From NCBI GenBank assembly GCA_963978545.1, contig OZ021729.1, positions 85,230,670 to 85,294,669 on the forward strand: a stretch of 64,000 nucleotides of DNA, read 5' to 3'. The translations under genes were made by a program, and so were the position numbers. Below the pieces are notes generated by a model. It was given only the letters and a program-made list of their open reading frames with translations, made no database searches and was not told the DNA's origin. Each line of letters opens with the position of its first letter. The first letter of the stretch is position 1. Below, piece after piece: positions 35,013 through 47,543 of the stretch. This DNA is from Linyphia triangularis. Taxonomy: Eukaryota > Arthropoda > Arachnida > Araneae > Linyphiidae.

Positions 35013-35600
35013 GGATTATTAGTAATGGTTTCTGTCATTACTGATGGTTATGTAATATTTTGTGCTTATATCATTTACGTTTTTATAGACCTGTGTTGAG
35101 TAATAAATGTATGTTACAGAAAGCAGTTTTGTACAACTGTACTTGTTCTTTGTGCATTTTTTTTTTTCAATCTAGATTTTTATATTTTTCTTGTTTTTAA
35201 AACTCCTAAATATACTTTCAAAATATTTGCGCTATTTAGTTTTATTCTCTTGTAAACTCTTTAAGTATATTTTTAAAATGTTATGTGTGAAATTTAGGAT
35301 TATATTTTGTGTGCTTTTTAAATATATACAAATTTAAAGTTATTAATTACTTAAAAATTAACATGAAGTGACAAGTAGAAATAGCATGTGGCCTGTTTAT
35401 TATTTTTATACAAGATTGTTCTCTTGCAAAAATGATTTATATTGTTATCTGTCATTTAAAGAAATGAAGTGTATTGTTGCTTTAAACTGACTTTTATACA
35501 TTGTATTATACATAAGATCACTGAATAGTTTTGGTTTCAATTATGTATAAAGATCTGCATTTTATCTTATAGTTTGAATTTTCCTTACTACTTTTAAGGA
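35013..35600. other. Non-coding stretch, nothing recognised
   Basis: AT-rich, with no repeat partner or open frame of note. Confidence 0.45.
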
Positions 35601-35790
35601 CTACTTGGTTAAAATTCCAAGTACGGTACAGATTTTGCTCCAAGGGGATTTTTGCCAACAAACGGCAGCTGCAGCCATTTTTTTAATAACAAGTGAACTG
35701 CCTATGATTGTCATAAATTGGCGCTGTTTTATGTAAACAATTCTTGGCACAGAATCTGTAATGTACTTGGAAGTTTTACTAACAGGGTGT
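35601..35790. mobile_element. Small MITE with inverted ends
   Basis: The left part (CTACTTGGTTAAAATTCCAAGTAC, then GGTACAGATT) and the right part (GAATCTGTAATGTACTTGGAAGTTTTAC) are inverted relatives about 190 bp apart. No coding sequence lies between them. Confidence 0.6.
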
Positions 35791-36317
35791 ATGAATCCTT
35801 TTAAAATTAAATTGAAAATTAGTTTTATTTACACAAAATAAAGAAAAGTTTCTTTTTCAGTAAATAACTTATTAAAATGCAAATTTTTAAAAATCTTTCA
35901 AAAGTTAATTTTTTTTTTTTGAAATATTCCTAACTTTGTTTTGCTTATAACTGACTTATTTCTGTGGTAAAAATAATTTCAAAGCACTATTGCTGCAGAC
36001 ATTGTGTTTCGGAAAATAAATCGGGTAAACGTAGGGGTAGGAAAGTTTTAGCATCAAGCTTGCGTAATAGGAAAGCTCAATTTGTTCCCAAGTGGATCAA
36101 TTGTTTTCTACTAGGCAATACTATTGATTGTTACTTTTGAAATTTAAAGTGATGCTATTGGTGTACTCGTTTTTTTCTTTTCTTTTCCGGATTTCTATAC
36201 TGAAATATCTGATATTCTATTCTGTACTATGGTAAGAAGTATGTTTAAATAACACCTTCTTTGAATGAGCAATTAAAATAAAAAGACAAACGCTAAACAT
36301 ACAAATACAAAAAAAGT

Positions 36318-36680
36318 TTATCAACTGCAGGCACGATGCCCAGCAAGGTTAGTCTAGCTGAAAAAAAGTAATCTACGGCCTTTAACCATTCCCCGATGAA
36401 TATCCAATTTTTGTTTTTAAACACTCCACTTGACATGAACACAGCACCCTAATTGAATTCTCTCTATCCTCGGGAAAACAATTCCATTCATCAATCACCC
36501 TATTGTTGAAATAATGTGTTCTCCTTTCTGCATTAAACTGCAATTTAAAAAATTTAAAACCATGACCCCCTCATTTTATTAAGTGCAATAAATTCCAAAC
36601 ACTCAGTCTCAATCTGTTTGATAATTTTGATTTCAATCTCCTCTAGTTCTCTCCTTCAGCGTGTACACGGTGGTGGCGCC
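36318..36680 (-). pseudogene. CR1-like LINE 3' fragment
   Basis: On the minus strand a frame reads RRTHYFNNRVIDEWN, the conserved C-terminal 'FFSNRVIDEWN' motif of CR1-family reverse transcriptase proteins. It is followed by the terminal region ending TGCCTGCAGTTGATAAA. The corresponding end TGCCTGTAGTTAG closes the copy at 26392. Stops and shifts break the frame. Confidence 0.75.
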
Positions 36681-39600
36681 AGAAATTGACTGATAAGAGG
36701 GTTAGTCATTCCCGACAGGTTTAAAGCAGTTTGTGTCCCTAATGTTACATAAAAACTTTCAATTATATAGATGTACTTGTTGTTAACTTCTTATAAAGTT
36801 TTCATCGGAAGAATCCTCCTCCAAAAAATAATTTAAAACATAACATTAGCTCAGAAAAATCTTGGAAATCCACATAGGTGAAAGTTAAAAGTATTTTTAC
36901 TGATTTCCGTAAATTTGTTTATTTTCAATTACGGAAGTGTCTTAGTGGGAACAGCTAACAAATTCGACAGCTTTGCAACAGCTAACAAAAAATTCATAAA
37001 GGAATCTGCCTACTTTTGACCAAACCACCGATGAAATGTGTACCTTGCTACCTTTTCCATAAATTTTTCTCTTGTGTCATAACTTCCATCGGTATGTAAT
37101 GGCCATTTTGTTGAACGTTATGGTGATGAAATGACTATTATTCTGTGATATCACCGAGAATCGCGCTTTGATGTTGATTTTCATTGGATGCTACACAGAT
37201 ATAGTAGTCTCTGACACTATTGAAGAGATTTTTTTGCACCTGTCGTTGCTCAACTTTACACTGATAAAGGCTGCTATTGCTCAGATTTGAGCTGCTACGG
37301 TGGGCGCTATCGCCGAGATTTAAGCTATTGTGATTTTCGTTTTCGGTGAGTGTTACGTCGATATAATACAATAGCCACTATTTTGAGGATATGCATCTCT
37401 GTTAGCTGTTGCTATATCGACGAAATTTACGTGGTTAGACAATTTCGTAGCGTTATGTCTATATAATTACCTCTATACAGAGATTACTAACGATATATCG
37501 AGAGCTAATACCAATATTTACGTTGTGTGTTGTTCATTAGGCATGTTCACGAAGAATAACTAGAATTTTAATTTAATTTTGTGCAAAAAATTAGTCTCAA
37601 TGCACCATTTTTACTGTTTATCCTTATTTAAAATTGTAATTTAAACTGGTATTGTATGTAAAAATGTTTATTTTAGCTTGAAAAATCACTTGGTAAACAA
37701 TTTTATACCTTTTTTTTCTTCTCATCCTCAAGAAAGAGAGCCTTCAAACATTTCTCTCTTCCTAATTTAAAAGTAACATAATTCTTATATAATGACATAT
37801 ATATGATATGACTTCTTAATTTGATAATTTTTTTTTTTTTTTAACTTCTGAAATTAGCTCAGCACATAACTGAGTAAAGGTATACTTTGAAAAATATGGG
37901 GTTAGAAAGCGTTATATACGCCCCCACTTTTTTGTGTGTGGCTATTTTGTGACAAATATGGTAACATGGCGTCTATATTGTACCATTACAATTTGACAAA
38001 CCTGTAGTTTGTGGCTTTTATCCTCCAGCTGTTTGACGAAGTGCCTAAGGAAGTCGAGGACCAGAAGGGGGGGGGGGGGTTGTATATATATGTCTTCTCT
38101 GGAAAGTCCCAGATAGTCCAGAACGTGTTCAGGAGAAGCTTGCTAAGCTTAACATTTAGAGCAGACTGAAAAGATCCTCCTGCCCTCGAAAAACGAGAGA
38201 CTTTTCGTGTGATCGCTTGCTATAGTCTGGATATTACAGTTCGAGGCTTTGTCACAATTGAGAACGAACGAAGAGCCCAGCTTACTGTAGTTCAATTCAG
38301 TAGCAGTGTCAATTCAACTTGGCGGCATTTTGCAAAGTCGCCAAGGGGGAGGGGGCGTATAGCGCATTTTTACCCTTGAAATCAACTCCCCCCCCCCCCC
38401 CAAAAAAAATTTCATAATTTTTTTTTCTAACTTTAACCCTTGGAAATCCACTAATAGTTGTTTTATCGGGGTTTTTGTTATACTTGGCGTATAAAAATGT
38501 AAACACTACTGAATGTAGAAATGCTAATAGATTTGGAAAATACGAAAATTGACAAATTGATTTCTTGATCAGTTTTGTACACTTCAAGTTTGTTTTAACC
38601 TTTAAGTGTTTCTGTGCAAACGCATATTCCATTTTAATCGAAATTTGGTGGAATTATTATTCCATATAGAATAAATATTTTTTTTTATAGAACGTAAAGA
38701 TTACTCGTTTCATTCATCAAGTACTTTGAACTATGCCAACAAGTATTTTTGTTTTGTTATATAAATTAATGCCTACTCTATTTACTGCCTACTATTATTT
38801 TTCTTTTCTCTGTTAGTGCGTATATGCTCAGAATTACAATCAAATCTCCTGATCCCTTAGGAGAAAATTTAATTTTTAGCTAATTTGAAACGTGAAAAGT
38901 CTGGTTGACGTCATAAATTTTGGATAATCATGGTCTTGGCATCATGTTTGTATACAGTATAGTTTTAAAGTTGGCAACGCATGAGTCCTCATCGCGTTTT
39001 TTCAAACTTATCTTACTTGTTTACATCAGGTACTTTTCTTTTATATATATATTCTATTTTGTATACATTTTTTCATTTAAATGATATTTATTTTATATCC
39101 AGTTTCAGTAATTAAAATTTTATATGTCCCCACAATAGTACTTCTGTACCTTCTTCTTCTTCTTTTTTTTTTATTTTTTTATTGTTGATTTGGTTCATAA
39201 TAGAACTGGTCTTATATATTGTCATGATCTGACTGTGCACCTTTCAAGTTATATTATCTGTTGAAAGGTTAAGAAGTGTTTTTTGATAGTCTTAAGAAAA
39301 CAGTACCATATCGTTACCAACAGGATGATGAAATAAATTTTGTCCGGATATTTCAGAATAAATATTAGCGAGTCGAAAATACGGGAGAAGTCTAAAGTAC
39401 TCATTCATCTTCGTCAGTGCTGAATTACAGTTTGCCCGGAAAACTAAAGAGATCGCGTAATGAAACCATTAAAACGAAAATTTATTTCCGGAACTTATTC
39501 CAATATACTGCTAGTGATTGCCTTAAAATAGGTCAAATGAACACTAACTCTGGCAGCTTTTAAAGGTAAACAAAAAGTAAGACTGCATGTGCTAACATGT

Positions 39601-40501
39601 AAAAAAGTAAAGTATGGTTGCATTGTAGGGACTTGGCAATTTTTTAAAAATTAAACCAAGGAAAATTGTCAGGTCCTTATAGGGCTTCTTTAGAAAAACT
39701 GTCTCACTTAATTGACACATGCTTAGCAAAAAAATATTTCGCCCCAGAACGGGTTCACTAAATGCTGTTTTTTAATAAATGGCCAACAATTGGCTCATAG
39801 CTTTTTTTTTTTAAAGCTTGGGAACTGATGTAGTTTAGCGCATTTGGCGATCAGAAAAATCACCAAAATAAAAAACTCGGTATCTAAAATAAAATGAAAA
39901 CATAAATAATAACAAAATTATAAAATTTACATAATAAATTAAATTACAACTTGTAATAAAACCTGTTGCCACAAAACTGCATTTATTCGAGAAAAAAGCG
40001 TCAAATGTCATATACTACATCTGTACCAAAGCTTGAATCAAATAACTAAAATGAACCGAAACTTAAAATGTACCTCGAGTTTGAAGATCTAATTTGTTTT
40101 TTAGTTTTGAGCTCGCAAAACTTATTCTAATTTCATTTAGTTTGTTTAGAAAACTTTTATAACAAGGTGTTTTGTGACTGCATCCAAAAAGGCTTATTGA
40201 TAGATGAGCTCTTGCATAAACATTATTCTTGCATAATATTGAATTTTTTTGTTAAAATTTATTCTACTTTTCCCTTACTCTAAAATAAATTTGAATCTTA
40301 CTTCTACCTGTCCTACCTTAAATTATTAATAACTAATATTTAATGTGGAAACCAGCCAAAGGGTTTACGATTGTTGATCTTGCCTTAAGCGGTTTGTGTT
40401 ACAGACTGTGCATTACCAGGCTATTGAATATTTTTTTTATCTGACCAAATAGCAGACCAAAATTTGTAAGGATCATTGTACATCACAAAGGGATAGAATT
40501 A
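36681..40501. other. Non-coding stretch with minor repeats
   Basis: It contains an imperfect direct repeat at 37137-37450 (two blocks about 160 bp apart containing ATCRCCGAGA and GATTTTC), a poly-G run near 38070, a poly-C run near 38390, and a segment at 39955-40030 related to 20230-20345. Frames of 60-107 codons show no recognisable domain. No gene is supported. Confidence 0.45.
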
Positions 40502-40660
40502 TCGTCAAACCCCGTTAACACAAAGTTGATCGGGGCTGCCAAAATTGTTCACGTTAAACGAATAAATTAACGTTAAGTTTTAAGTACGGGAAACTGTTTT
40601 TACTTCGTGTTAAATGAGATTTTATGTTAAGCAATTTCGCGTTAATAAGGTTTGACTGTA
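40502..40660. mobile_element. CAAACCCCGTTAA-type MITE (about 160 bp), copy
   Basis: It starts CGTCAAACCCCGTTAACAC and ends TTAATAAGGTTTGACTGTA. The centre shares TTAAACGAATAAATTAACGTT and the GGGAAACTGTTTTTACTT block with the copies at 58823 and 60773. Confidence 0.85.
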
Positions 40661-41899
40661 TTATAAAAAATGTAAAATACTGCATAAAAAAAATTCAATT
40701 GTTTTCTTCAGTGTAACACTTTCATGGACACATTTTGAACGGTTACGAAACGCAGTCCTACGCCTTTGTTCTTGGTCAAAATGAGCCTGCAAGGAATCTC
40801 TTTCCAGTATTGGCACTTTCCGAAAGCAAAAATATATAGTTAGAATTTTGTGTATGTATCAAATTCTTTAGTTTAAATGTTATAAAAGTATCTCCAAAGC
40901 AGCATTAAAATAACCTTGAATCATATTCTGTACAAATTTTATGACTACAATCCCAGTTGTTGATTGATAAGTACTTTCTACTCATGATGTTACTTTAAAA
41001 AGTAACCCTCATGAGGTTCTTGAAGGAAGTTGAATCTACAAAAATGTACATCCTTCCTGAAGATTAGGTTATGGCATTGCACTTTTAGACAATAAAATGT
41101 TCTATTTTAAACTATTTTTGAAAAAATTTATATAAAACTAGCTGAACACCTGAATTTCGCTACGAAATTTTACCATGTGCAATTTTTTAGCTAGCTGCGG
41201 AAGTCCGTCATTGGTATATAGGTCCTAGCTTTTGGCGCAGAAGTTTTCCATTCACTCGCAAGAAAGTTAATTTCTACTCAAAACTAAGCTCGCTTCATTC
41301 ATTGAAAAGGTCATTGCCACATAAGCACAGGTTTACTCCACTCGTTGAAAGGTTAATTGCAGTGCAAGCATGGGCTTGCTTCGCTCGCTAAAAACTAATT
41401 GCTACGTAAACCCTTAATATTAGAAGCCCCTCCCCTGTCAAGAAACAATTTTTTTCCCCGCCGTTATTACAATAATACTCACCACTTTTAACATGTGTTT
41501 GTGAAAGTCAAAATTAGAAGGCCAACATTACTTATGTTGAAATTTTTAGAGCTCTAGACCTATTAGAAGTTGCTTTTTGTAAAAAAATTAATTAAAAAAC
41601 AAATTAAAATTTTAATATTCTTTTTGTCAAAAGTCCAATTAAAAGCCTAAAAGTTGAAAATTTCAGTGCTTTAGCCCCATTAGATCGTTTTGTAAAATAT
41701 TAATTAAAAAAATGTAATCAAAATTTTAAAATTCTGTTTGTTAAAAGTCTAATTAGAACGCCAAAACTACTTATGTTGAAATTGAGCTGTACCCCTATTA
41801 GAAATCATGTTTTGTAAAATATTTAGTATTAATTATTTTATAAAATTGTATCAAAATTTTAAAATTCTATTTTCAGAAGTCCAATTAGAAGGCCAAAAC

Positions 41900-44663
41900 A
41901 GGGCTGCCACAGGCGACTAAAAAGGCTACTAAAGCGACTATTTTAGTGACCAGGCGACTATGGCAACTATTTCAATGAAAAAAGGGCCCAAAACGACTAT
42001 TTTGAACAAAACCTTCAACTATTTTTGGGCTCAGGCGACTATTTTTTTAGAAATTGGATTTTGTCCGATAGTAGGACGAAAAAAAATCGCCTCTAAGGTA
42101 CTAACAATTTTGTCAAAATGGTGATTTTTTTTAAAGGGGGCGGGAGAGCGAACACTACCGAAGTCGTTGTTCATATTCGCTGGTAGATTGGTCATTTTGT
42201 TAGTCCGACGATAGTAACCTCACGCAAGATTGTTGTTTTTGACGGCAACCGCAGTCATTTTTGCCTACCTGTTAGGTTCCAATGTTTTATCTTTCGCCGT
42301 GCAAGGCAACAGCATACACAATTATATTCTCAAATATCAAATTATTTCGCTTTATTTACTCTAAACAAAAATGAATTTGCCCTGAACGTCGGATGAAAGT
42401 GCCATCAGTATGAACAGTATTGAGGCTATTAGACGTTATATCCGAGATTTGTGCCGGAGTGACGAACGATTTCGCCTTGTAGGTCAATCGATGCAGAATG
42501 ATTAGAATTTCAATGTTGTAGCTAAATTTATGATTAATAAAATAATTTAAATTTTAAGCAATTTATTTAATTACTTTGAATGTAGCTTAAACAGGGTGGC
42601 GACAAAATCGGGAATTCAGGGAAATGTCAAGGAATTTCGAAAAATTACTCTTTAATCAGGAAATTTTGAAATTTTCAAGTTACCCATCTCGCGTACCCCT
42701 TGTAGCTTGTAGGTGCGGATATCTATCCCGTCATTGTTATGCTTGGAACAATTATTTATACATATAATTTCGCGTCCGCCGGCGTCTTATTGTTAAAAGA
42801 AATCTTCAAACTTCAATCTGTCTACATCCTTTACAAACATGATTTTTTTTCTTCTTGCCTTGCATTTTCTGTCAACAGAATATATTAGAACCCTAATTAT
42901 TTATGTATTATTTCTTTTAGATTTTTAGTAATCCTATTATTTAGAAGTGCGAACACCAGTAGATTTATTGTTTAAAAAAAATCTTCCAACTTAAATCTAA
43001 CTGCATCCTTTACAGACATGATTATTTTTCTTCTTGTCTTGTGTTTTTTGTCAATAGAATATATTGAAACCCTAAATTCCTTAATATTTCAAATTGATTC
43101 CATCATATTTTTTCGTTTTTATTAAGCCTTTACAGCACTGTGTTATAGATATGCAACAAATCTATAGGCATTCATAAGCAAAATGGGTTAGATTCTATAC
43201 TTGATTTTTTTTACTTCAATTCTGACATTTTATTTAACGTAATTAACTGAAAGTGATATGTTTTTTTTTATATGTTTAATATAAATCAAACAAAGAATTG
43301 AAGCATCCTCCTCCCCCTCCAAAAAATAAAATAAAAATTGAATGTTCTACTGCATACATTCAGGCAAAGGGTCATGGAATTTTTAAAAAAAGTCCTTGCA
43401 TCCCCCCCTCCCCCCCCTGCCAAAGGCTGTACTTGTCATGTTTTATGAAAACGATTTTTTGCCTCATTTAATATGTACTTTTGTGGTTTAAGATAGTATT
43501 TTTGTTGAACAAATTTTTTTTTATATATATTTATGAGTAATTAATTTTTATAAGATGCTGTTGATTTCAAGACTTTCTTTCATGCGTCATGTATCTTTTC
43601 TCAACTTCTTAATCCAAAACACATAATTTTTCATGAAATATATGTACCTAGTGAAATTTGTGACTAATGAAAGCAAAATGCTGATTATTTAAGTTTCATG
43701 CTCATGCATGCCCAAGTTTAGTAAATAGTTAGGATACTGTTTAAAATTTATGTTATGAACAGGATACAGCCTATGACATATATCAAAGAAAATAACATAT
43801 TTTTTTTTGTTATTTTTTAAATTAAAAAGAAATATATTGTACTAGTTTTGCTTTTCCTTGAAGTTAGCAAGTATGGGTGTAGTTTGTAAATTGGTTTATG
43901 TGAATTTTGTATTTTTTTCTTAATGTTTTCCATTCTTTTTCATGCTCTAAAAATGCTTGTTTTGATTTTTAGCCTAAATTTATATTTTGTTGCAATTATA
44001 CTTTGATAAGTAAATGAAAATAGTCAAAAGTACATATTTTTAAATTGACCATTTTTTAAATGATAACATCGACAGAGATGCACATCAGGGAATTTTCTGG
44101 AAATCAGGGAAATGTCAGGGAATTTTGTTTTGCAAATTCTGTAAAAAATTTAAAAACTGGCCGTAATGAAATTCGATTGTCATTGCTAATATATAGTACA
44201 ATTGTTTAAACATGCTACTTGTTTTTCGGAAAAAAGTTGTTTGACTTCGGAAGTTTAAAAAAAGTTATCTTGTTTTGCCAATCGATTTTTACCGTCGCTT
44301 TTGCGTGAAGTTTAGCTTTTTTTTTTGCTTAAGTGCTGTCTGGGAGTAAGGTTAAGTTGCCAACTTCCATCGCAATATTTAAATATGATAGCACCGCACT
44401 CAAGACACATGCCTTTTACCGTATGAGATGTAATGTTTTAGACACTATTTTGAATCAAAAGAAGAGTGTTTCTGGGTTTTCGTGTTTTATGTAAATCAAC
44501 TGTTTTATTCTGATCTTATTAAAAGTTATGAAAAGTGAGGCTACTATTTTCATCACCTGAGACTACTATTTTCAATGTGTGAGACTACTATTTTGGCTAC
44601 TATTTTTAACATTTGAGGCTACTAAAGCAACTATTTTCAAAGCTTACAGTCAGTGGCAGCCCT
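41900..44663. mobile_element. hAT-like element, 2.76 kb, inside the Helitron
   Basis: The termini AGGGCTGCCAC and GTGGCAGCCCT are inverted repeats, and both sides carry a perfect 8-bp target duplication GCCAAAAC (41892-41899 and 44664-44671), the hAT hallmark. The subterminal regions hold many copies of GGC(G/T)ACTA and GACTATTTT-like motifs, which in hAT elements are transposase-binding sites (inference here). No transposase frame remains. A second element occupies 42592-44151. Confidence 0.87.
42592..44151. mobile_element. CAGGGTGGC element nested in the hAT-like element
   Basis: It begins CAGGGTGGCGACAAAATCGG with the 'AATTCAGGGAAATGTCAAGG' tract and ends with GGAAATCAGGGAAATGTCAG and CAAATTCTGT. 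It is collinear with 48202-49021 in both flanks and in the AAAGAAAATAACAT and CTTGAAGTTAGCAAGTATGG blocks. It is longer in the middle, and its right terminal repeat is eroded. Confidence 0.75.
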
Positions 44664-44990
44664 GCCAAAACTACTTATGCTTAAAATTTCAAAGCTATAG
44701 CTCTATTAGAAGTTGTTTTGTAAAATATATATGAATTAAAAAAAACTAATCAACATTTTAAAATTCCTGTTTTTTAAAAGTTCAGTTGGGAAGGCCATAA
44801 CTACTTATGTTCCTATTAGAAGTCGTTTTGTTAAAAAAAATTATAATTAAAAAATGACTAACATTTTAGCATTCTATTTGTCATAGATGCAATTAGAAGG
44901 CCAAAACTACTCTTGTTGAAAATTTCAGAGCTCTACTTCAATTTTAAGTAGCTCTCTATTGATCCACAGACAGCTTGTTTTATTCTTAAA

Positions 44991-45763
44991 ATTAATACAA
45001 AATACATAAGTAGAGATAGTGAAAATACTTATCATATTGATGTGAACTTCTTAAAAAATAAACATTTATTTACAGATTTTGTTTTCACCATCATTGAAGG
45101 GCGAGTTATATATCTTCCTTCAGCTCTATTGCCACACTTGTAAAAAGAAAATATTTAATAGTACTGTACAATACTCTTGAGGGACGGATGGAACACTCAC
45201 AAAATGCAATTTTTAAAATTTACTCTAAATTTAAATTTTATTGTGAACTATTTTCTTTTTCTAAAATTCAAGTATAGTAATGTATTTTAAGATGATATCC
45301 AAGAAGCCAATCAAGTTTCTAAGCATAAAATCAGACAGTTGATTATGGAATTTCTGACTGGGGACGTGCCAATTTCTTTAACATGCCACTTTAAATAACA
45401 TAAAATAGCTAATATTGTAAACACAAAAGTATCTTTATTAAGATAATTCCTTTTCTAAAAAATATGCCTCTAGTGTATGTTATACAAATATTAAAAAGTT
45501 GATTTTATTAATATGCAATACAATTTCAAGGATTGGGACATCAAACAGGCATTTTTTGTGCAAAAATCACCCTTAAAACAAAGTTGTGAAATCGATGCCA
45601 AATTGGATTTATTAACTACTATAATTCTTAATAATATAACCCATCAAAACAAAGTTTTTTTATATTAAATCTTTTCAATGCATTGCCTATTTTTATATTC
45701 ATTAACATAGCCCCAATTCTGTTGCCAGCGTGTGCTTGGTGTTTGCATCTAATTTTAAATATA
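44991..45763. other. Non-coding stretch; left part of a 4139-type repeat at its right end
   Basis: No gene. From about 45640 (TCAATGCATTGCCTATTTTT, CATTAACATAGCCCC, TTTGCATCTAATTTTAAAT) the sequence matches internal parts of the 4139-6356 family and leads directly into the pogo-like insertion. Confidence 0.5.
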
Positions 45764-46157
45764 GTAAAATATCTGAATTCTGGAAACATCTAAAATCCAG
45801 ACATTTTCTCCCACTGCTATCTAAAAAAAAAAATTTATAGCAATTTGTCCGTATTCGGAAGTGATGACAGCGAAAACGAAGTGGTTGAGGATAAAATCCC
45901 CAAGGACCAGTTAGTTAAAGTATTAGGCCATGCAATTAAAGGACTAGAGGAAAGAGATTATTTCAGAATCGTAAATAATGGGATTTACAAAATGGGAGAA
46001 AAGTTTAGTCAAAACTATTAAAACAGCTAACCTGAAGAAAAAAAAATGATTTTCAAAACCAAATAAAGTTATATAGGGTTTTATCTTAGTTTATTCCATT
46101 TATATATTATTCCATAGAGTTTCTTCAATCGCTTAAGTTCCGGATTTGAGATACGCT
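45764..46157 (+). pseudogene. Deletion derivative of a pogo/Tigger-like transposon with 3' coding remnant
   Basis: The ends GTAAAATATCTGAATTCTGG and CCGGATTTGAGATACGC are imperfect inverted repeats, with TA on each side. Comparison with uninterrupted relatives shows insertion at TA inside a 4139-type repeat. It keeps an open 3'-terminal coding piece of about 54 codons (reading SDDSENEVVEDKIPKDQLVK and IKGLEERDYFRIVNN, then TAA at about 46020). The same piece occurs, frameshifted, in 56636-57075. Assignment to pogo/Tigger rests on the ends and TA target only. Confidence 0.6.
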
Positions 46158-46164
46158 TATGTAT

Positions 46165-46600
46165 AAAAAACATCTCTATCAGCAAAACATGCGGCAAACT
46201 ACTTTTCAAAATTTATTCATTAAAAAAGAGTGTGAGCTTTATGCATTCACCTCTAAGTATACGTTATTTATTCTCATTAAAACAATTTTATTAGTTATTT
46301 ATTAAAACAATTTTGGCAATAGGAAAGTTTCTTCAATGATCGGTTAAATGCTATTTCAGCGCGATTGGATGACGGCAAGTTGGTTTTTTAGTGTTCTACA
46401 AAAGGGACCTTTTAGTGACAGTGACATTCACCAAAATTTGATAGAATGCATTGTCATCGACATCAAATCTGTCTGCCAAGTTTCAGCCCGTTAGGATTAT
46501 GGCGAGTTGATGAATTAGGCCTCCACAGATTTGCCTGACATCGACATGCACAGCCACCCAACCATCCACACACAAAATCGAAGGTAATATTAAGTAGTTA
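46165..46600. mobile_element. Right arm of a 4139-type inverted-arm element
   Basis: Collinear with 6010-6340: TTTCTTCAATGATCGGTTAA, GCGATTGGATGACGGCAAGT, TTTGATAGAATGCATTGTCA and CAAGTTTCAGCCCG. Confidence 0.75.
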
Positions 46601-46704
46601 AAAATAGCACGAATCCAACCCATTTTATCCCACCTAGCCCTGTGTTAGGTAATTGAAACTATTACGAAGATCGTCCAGACTTAAGTCACGATTTCTGGCA
46701 TTAA

Positions 46705-47413
46705 GGCGTCTTCTCACTTTAGGCACCTCGAAAATAGGCTATTTTCTTGATTTTTTTTCGAGGATTTTTGCAAACAATTATGGGATAAAATGGATCCTAT
46801 ATAATAAACACATCTTTCAAGTACAAGAAATTTTTATTTTTTTGAACAATTATTATGATAAAACAGTAGCATCGAAAAACCCGTGTAGAAATGTAATGTT
46901 CGTGACTTGTTGATGAAATTTCGGAAACTATGCGGCCGATTGTCATGAAATTTGAATGACATATTCTTCATAGTTATGGCTATAGCGCATATCATCAGAT
47001 TTTTGATTTTCGCGAAAATAACAAAATGGCGCACGTTTTTCGAAAAAGTAAAAAAAAATGCGTTTTTTTGCAGTTTTTTGTAAAAAAAAATACTTCAAAT
47101 CACAATTTCAAAAATCTGATGATATGCGCTATAGCCATAACTATGAAGAATATGTCATTCAAATTTCATGACAATCGGCCGGATAGTTTCCGAAATTTCA
47201 TCAACAAGCCACGAACATTACATTTCTACATGGGTTTTTCGATGCTACTGTTTTATTATAATAATTGTTCAAAAAAATATTTTTTTTCTTCTTGTACTTG
47301 AAAGATGTGTTTATTATATAGGATCCATTTTATCCCATAATTGTTTGCAAAAATCCTCGAAAAAAAATCGAGAAAATAGCCTATTTTCGAGGTGCCTAAA
47401 GTGAGAAGACGCC
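46705..47413. mobile_element. 709-bp near-perfect palindromic MITE at a TTAA target
   Basis: The left end GGCGTCTTCTCACTTTAGGC and the right end GCCTAAAGTGAGAAGACGCC are inverted copies. The arms (about 305 bp each) pair almost base for base through GGATCCTATATAATAAACAC, AAATTTCGGAAACTATCCGG-like and TCTGATGATATGCGCTATAG-like segments, around an asymmetric A-rich centre of roughly 95 bp (47010-47105). TTAA lies at 46701-46704 and 47414-47417. A TTAA target is typical of piggyBac-type transposition, but the ends lack the usual CCC start. The protein frames on both strands are palindrome shadows. Confidence 0.93.
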
Positions 47414-47543
47414 TTAAATCTTTGTTATCCCTGTTTTATAAAGGGTCATAATGTAACATGAGACAATTTTTAATTTAATACTGAAAAAGTAGGTCCTTGC
47501 TTATAACCGGGAAACTGTAGTTTCGCACACTTTTTTCCAACAG

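Larger units (their letters stand above)
41138..44990 (-). mobile_element. Helitron-like element, minus strand, interrupted by nested insertions
   Basis: On the minus strand the element ends with the hairpin AATTTCGTAGCGAAATT, then a short spacer and CTAG at 41141-41138, followed by a host T. This is the Helitron 3' signature. The interior repeats (AACATAAGTAGTTTTGG, TTAATTA spacers) match the plus-strand element at 4790. The 5' region ends in AATAAAACAAGCTGTCTGTG near 44965-44985. A 2.76-kb hAT-like element splits it at 41900-44663. Confidence 0.75.

Noticed and set aside
46653..47404. Open frames of 66-91 codons on both strands with nearly the same peptide
   Set aside because: They arise because the region is a near-perfect palindrome; there is no independent gene evidence.
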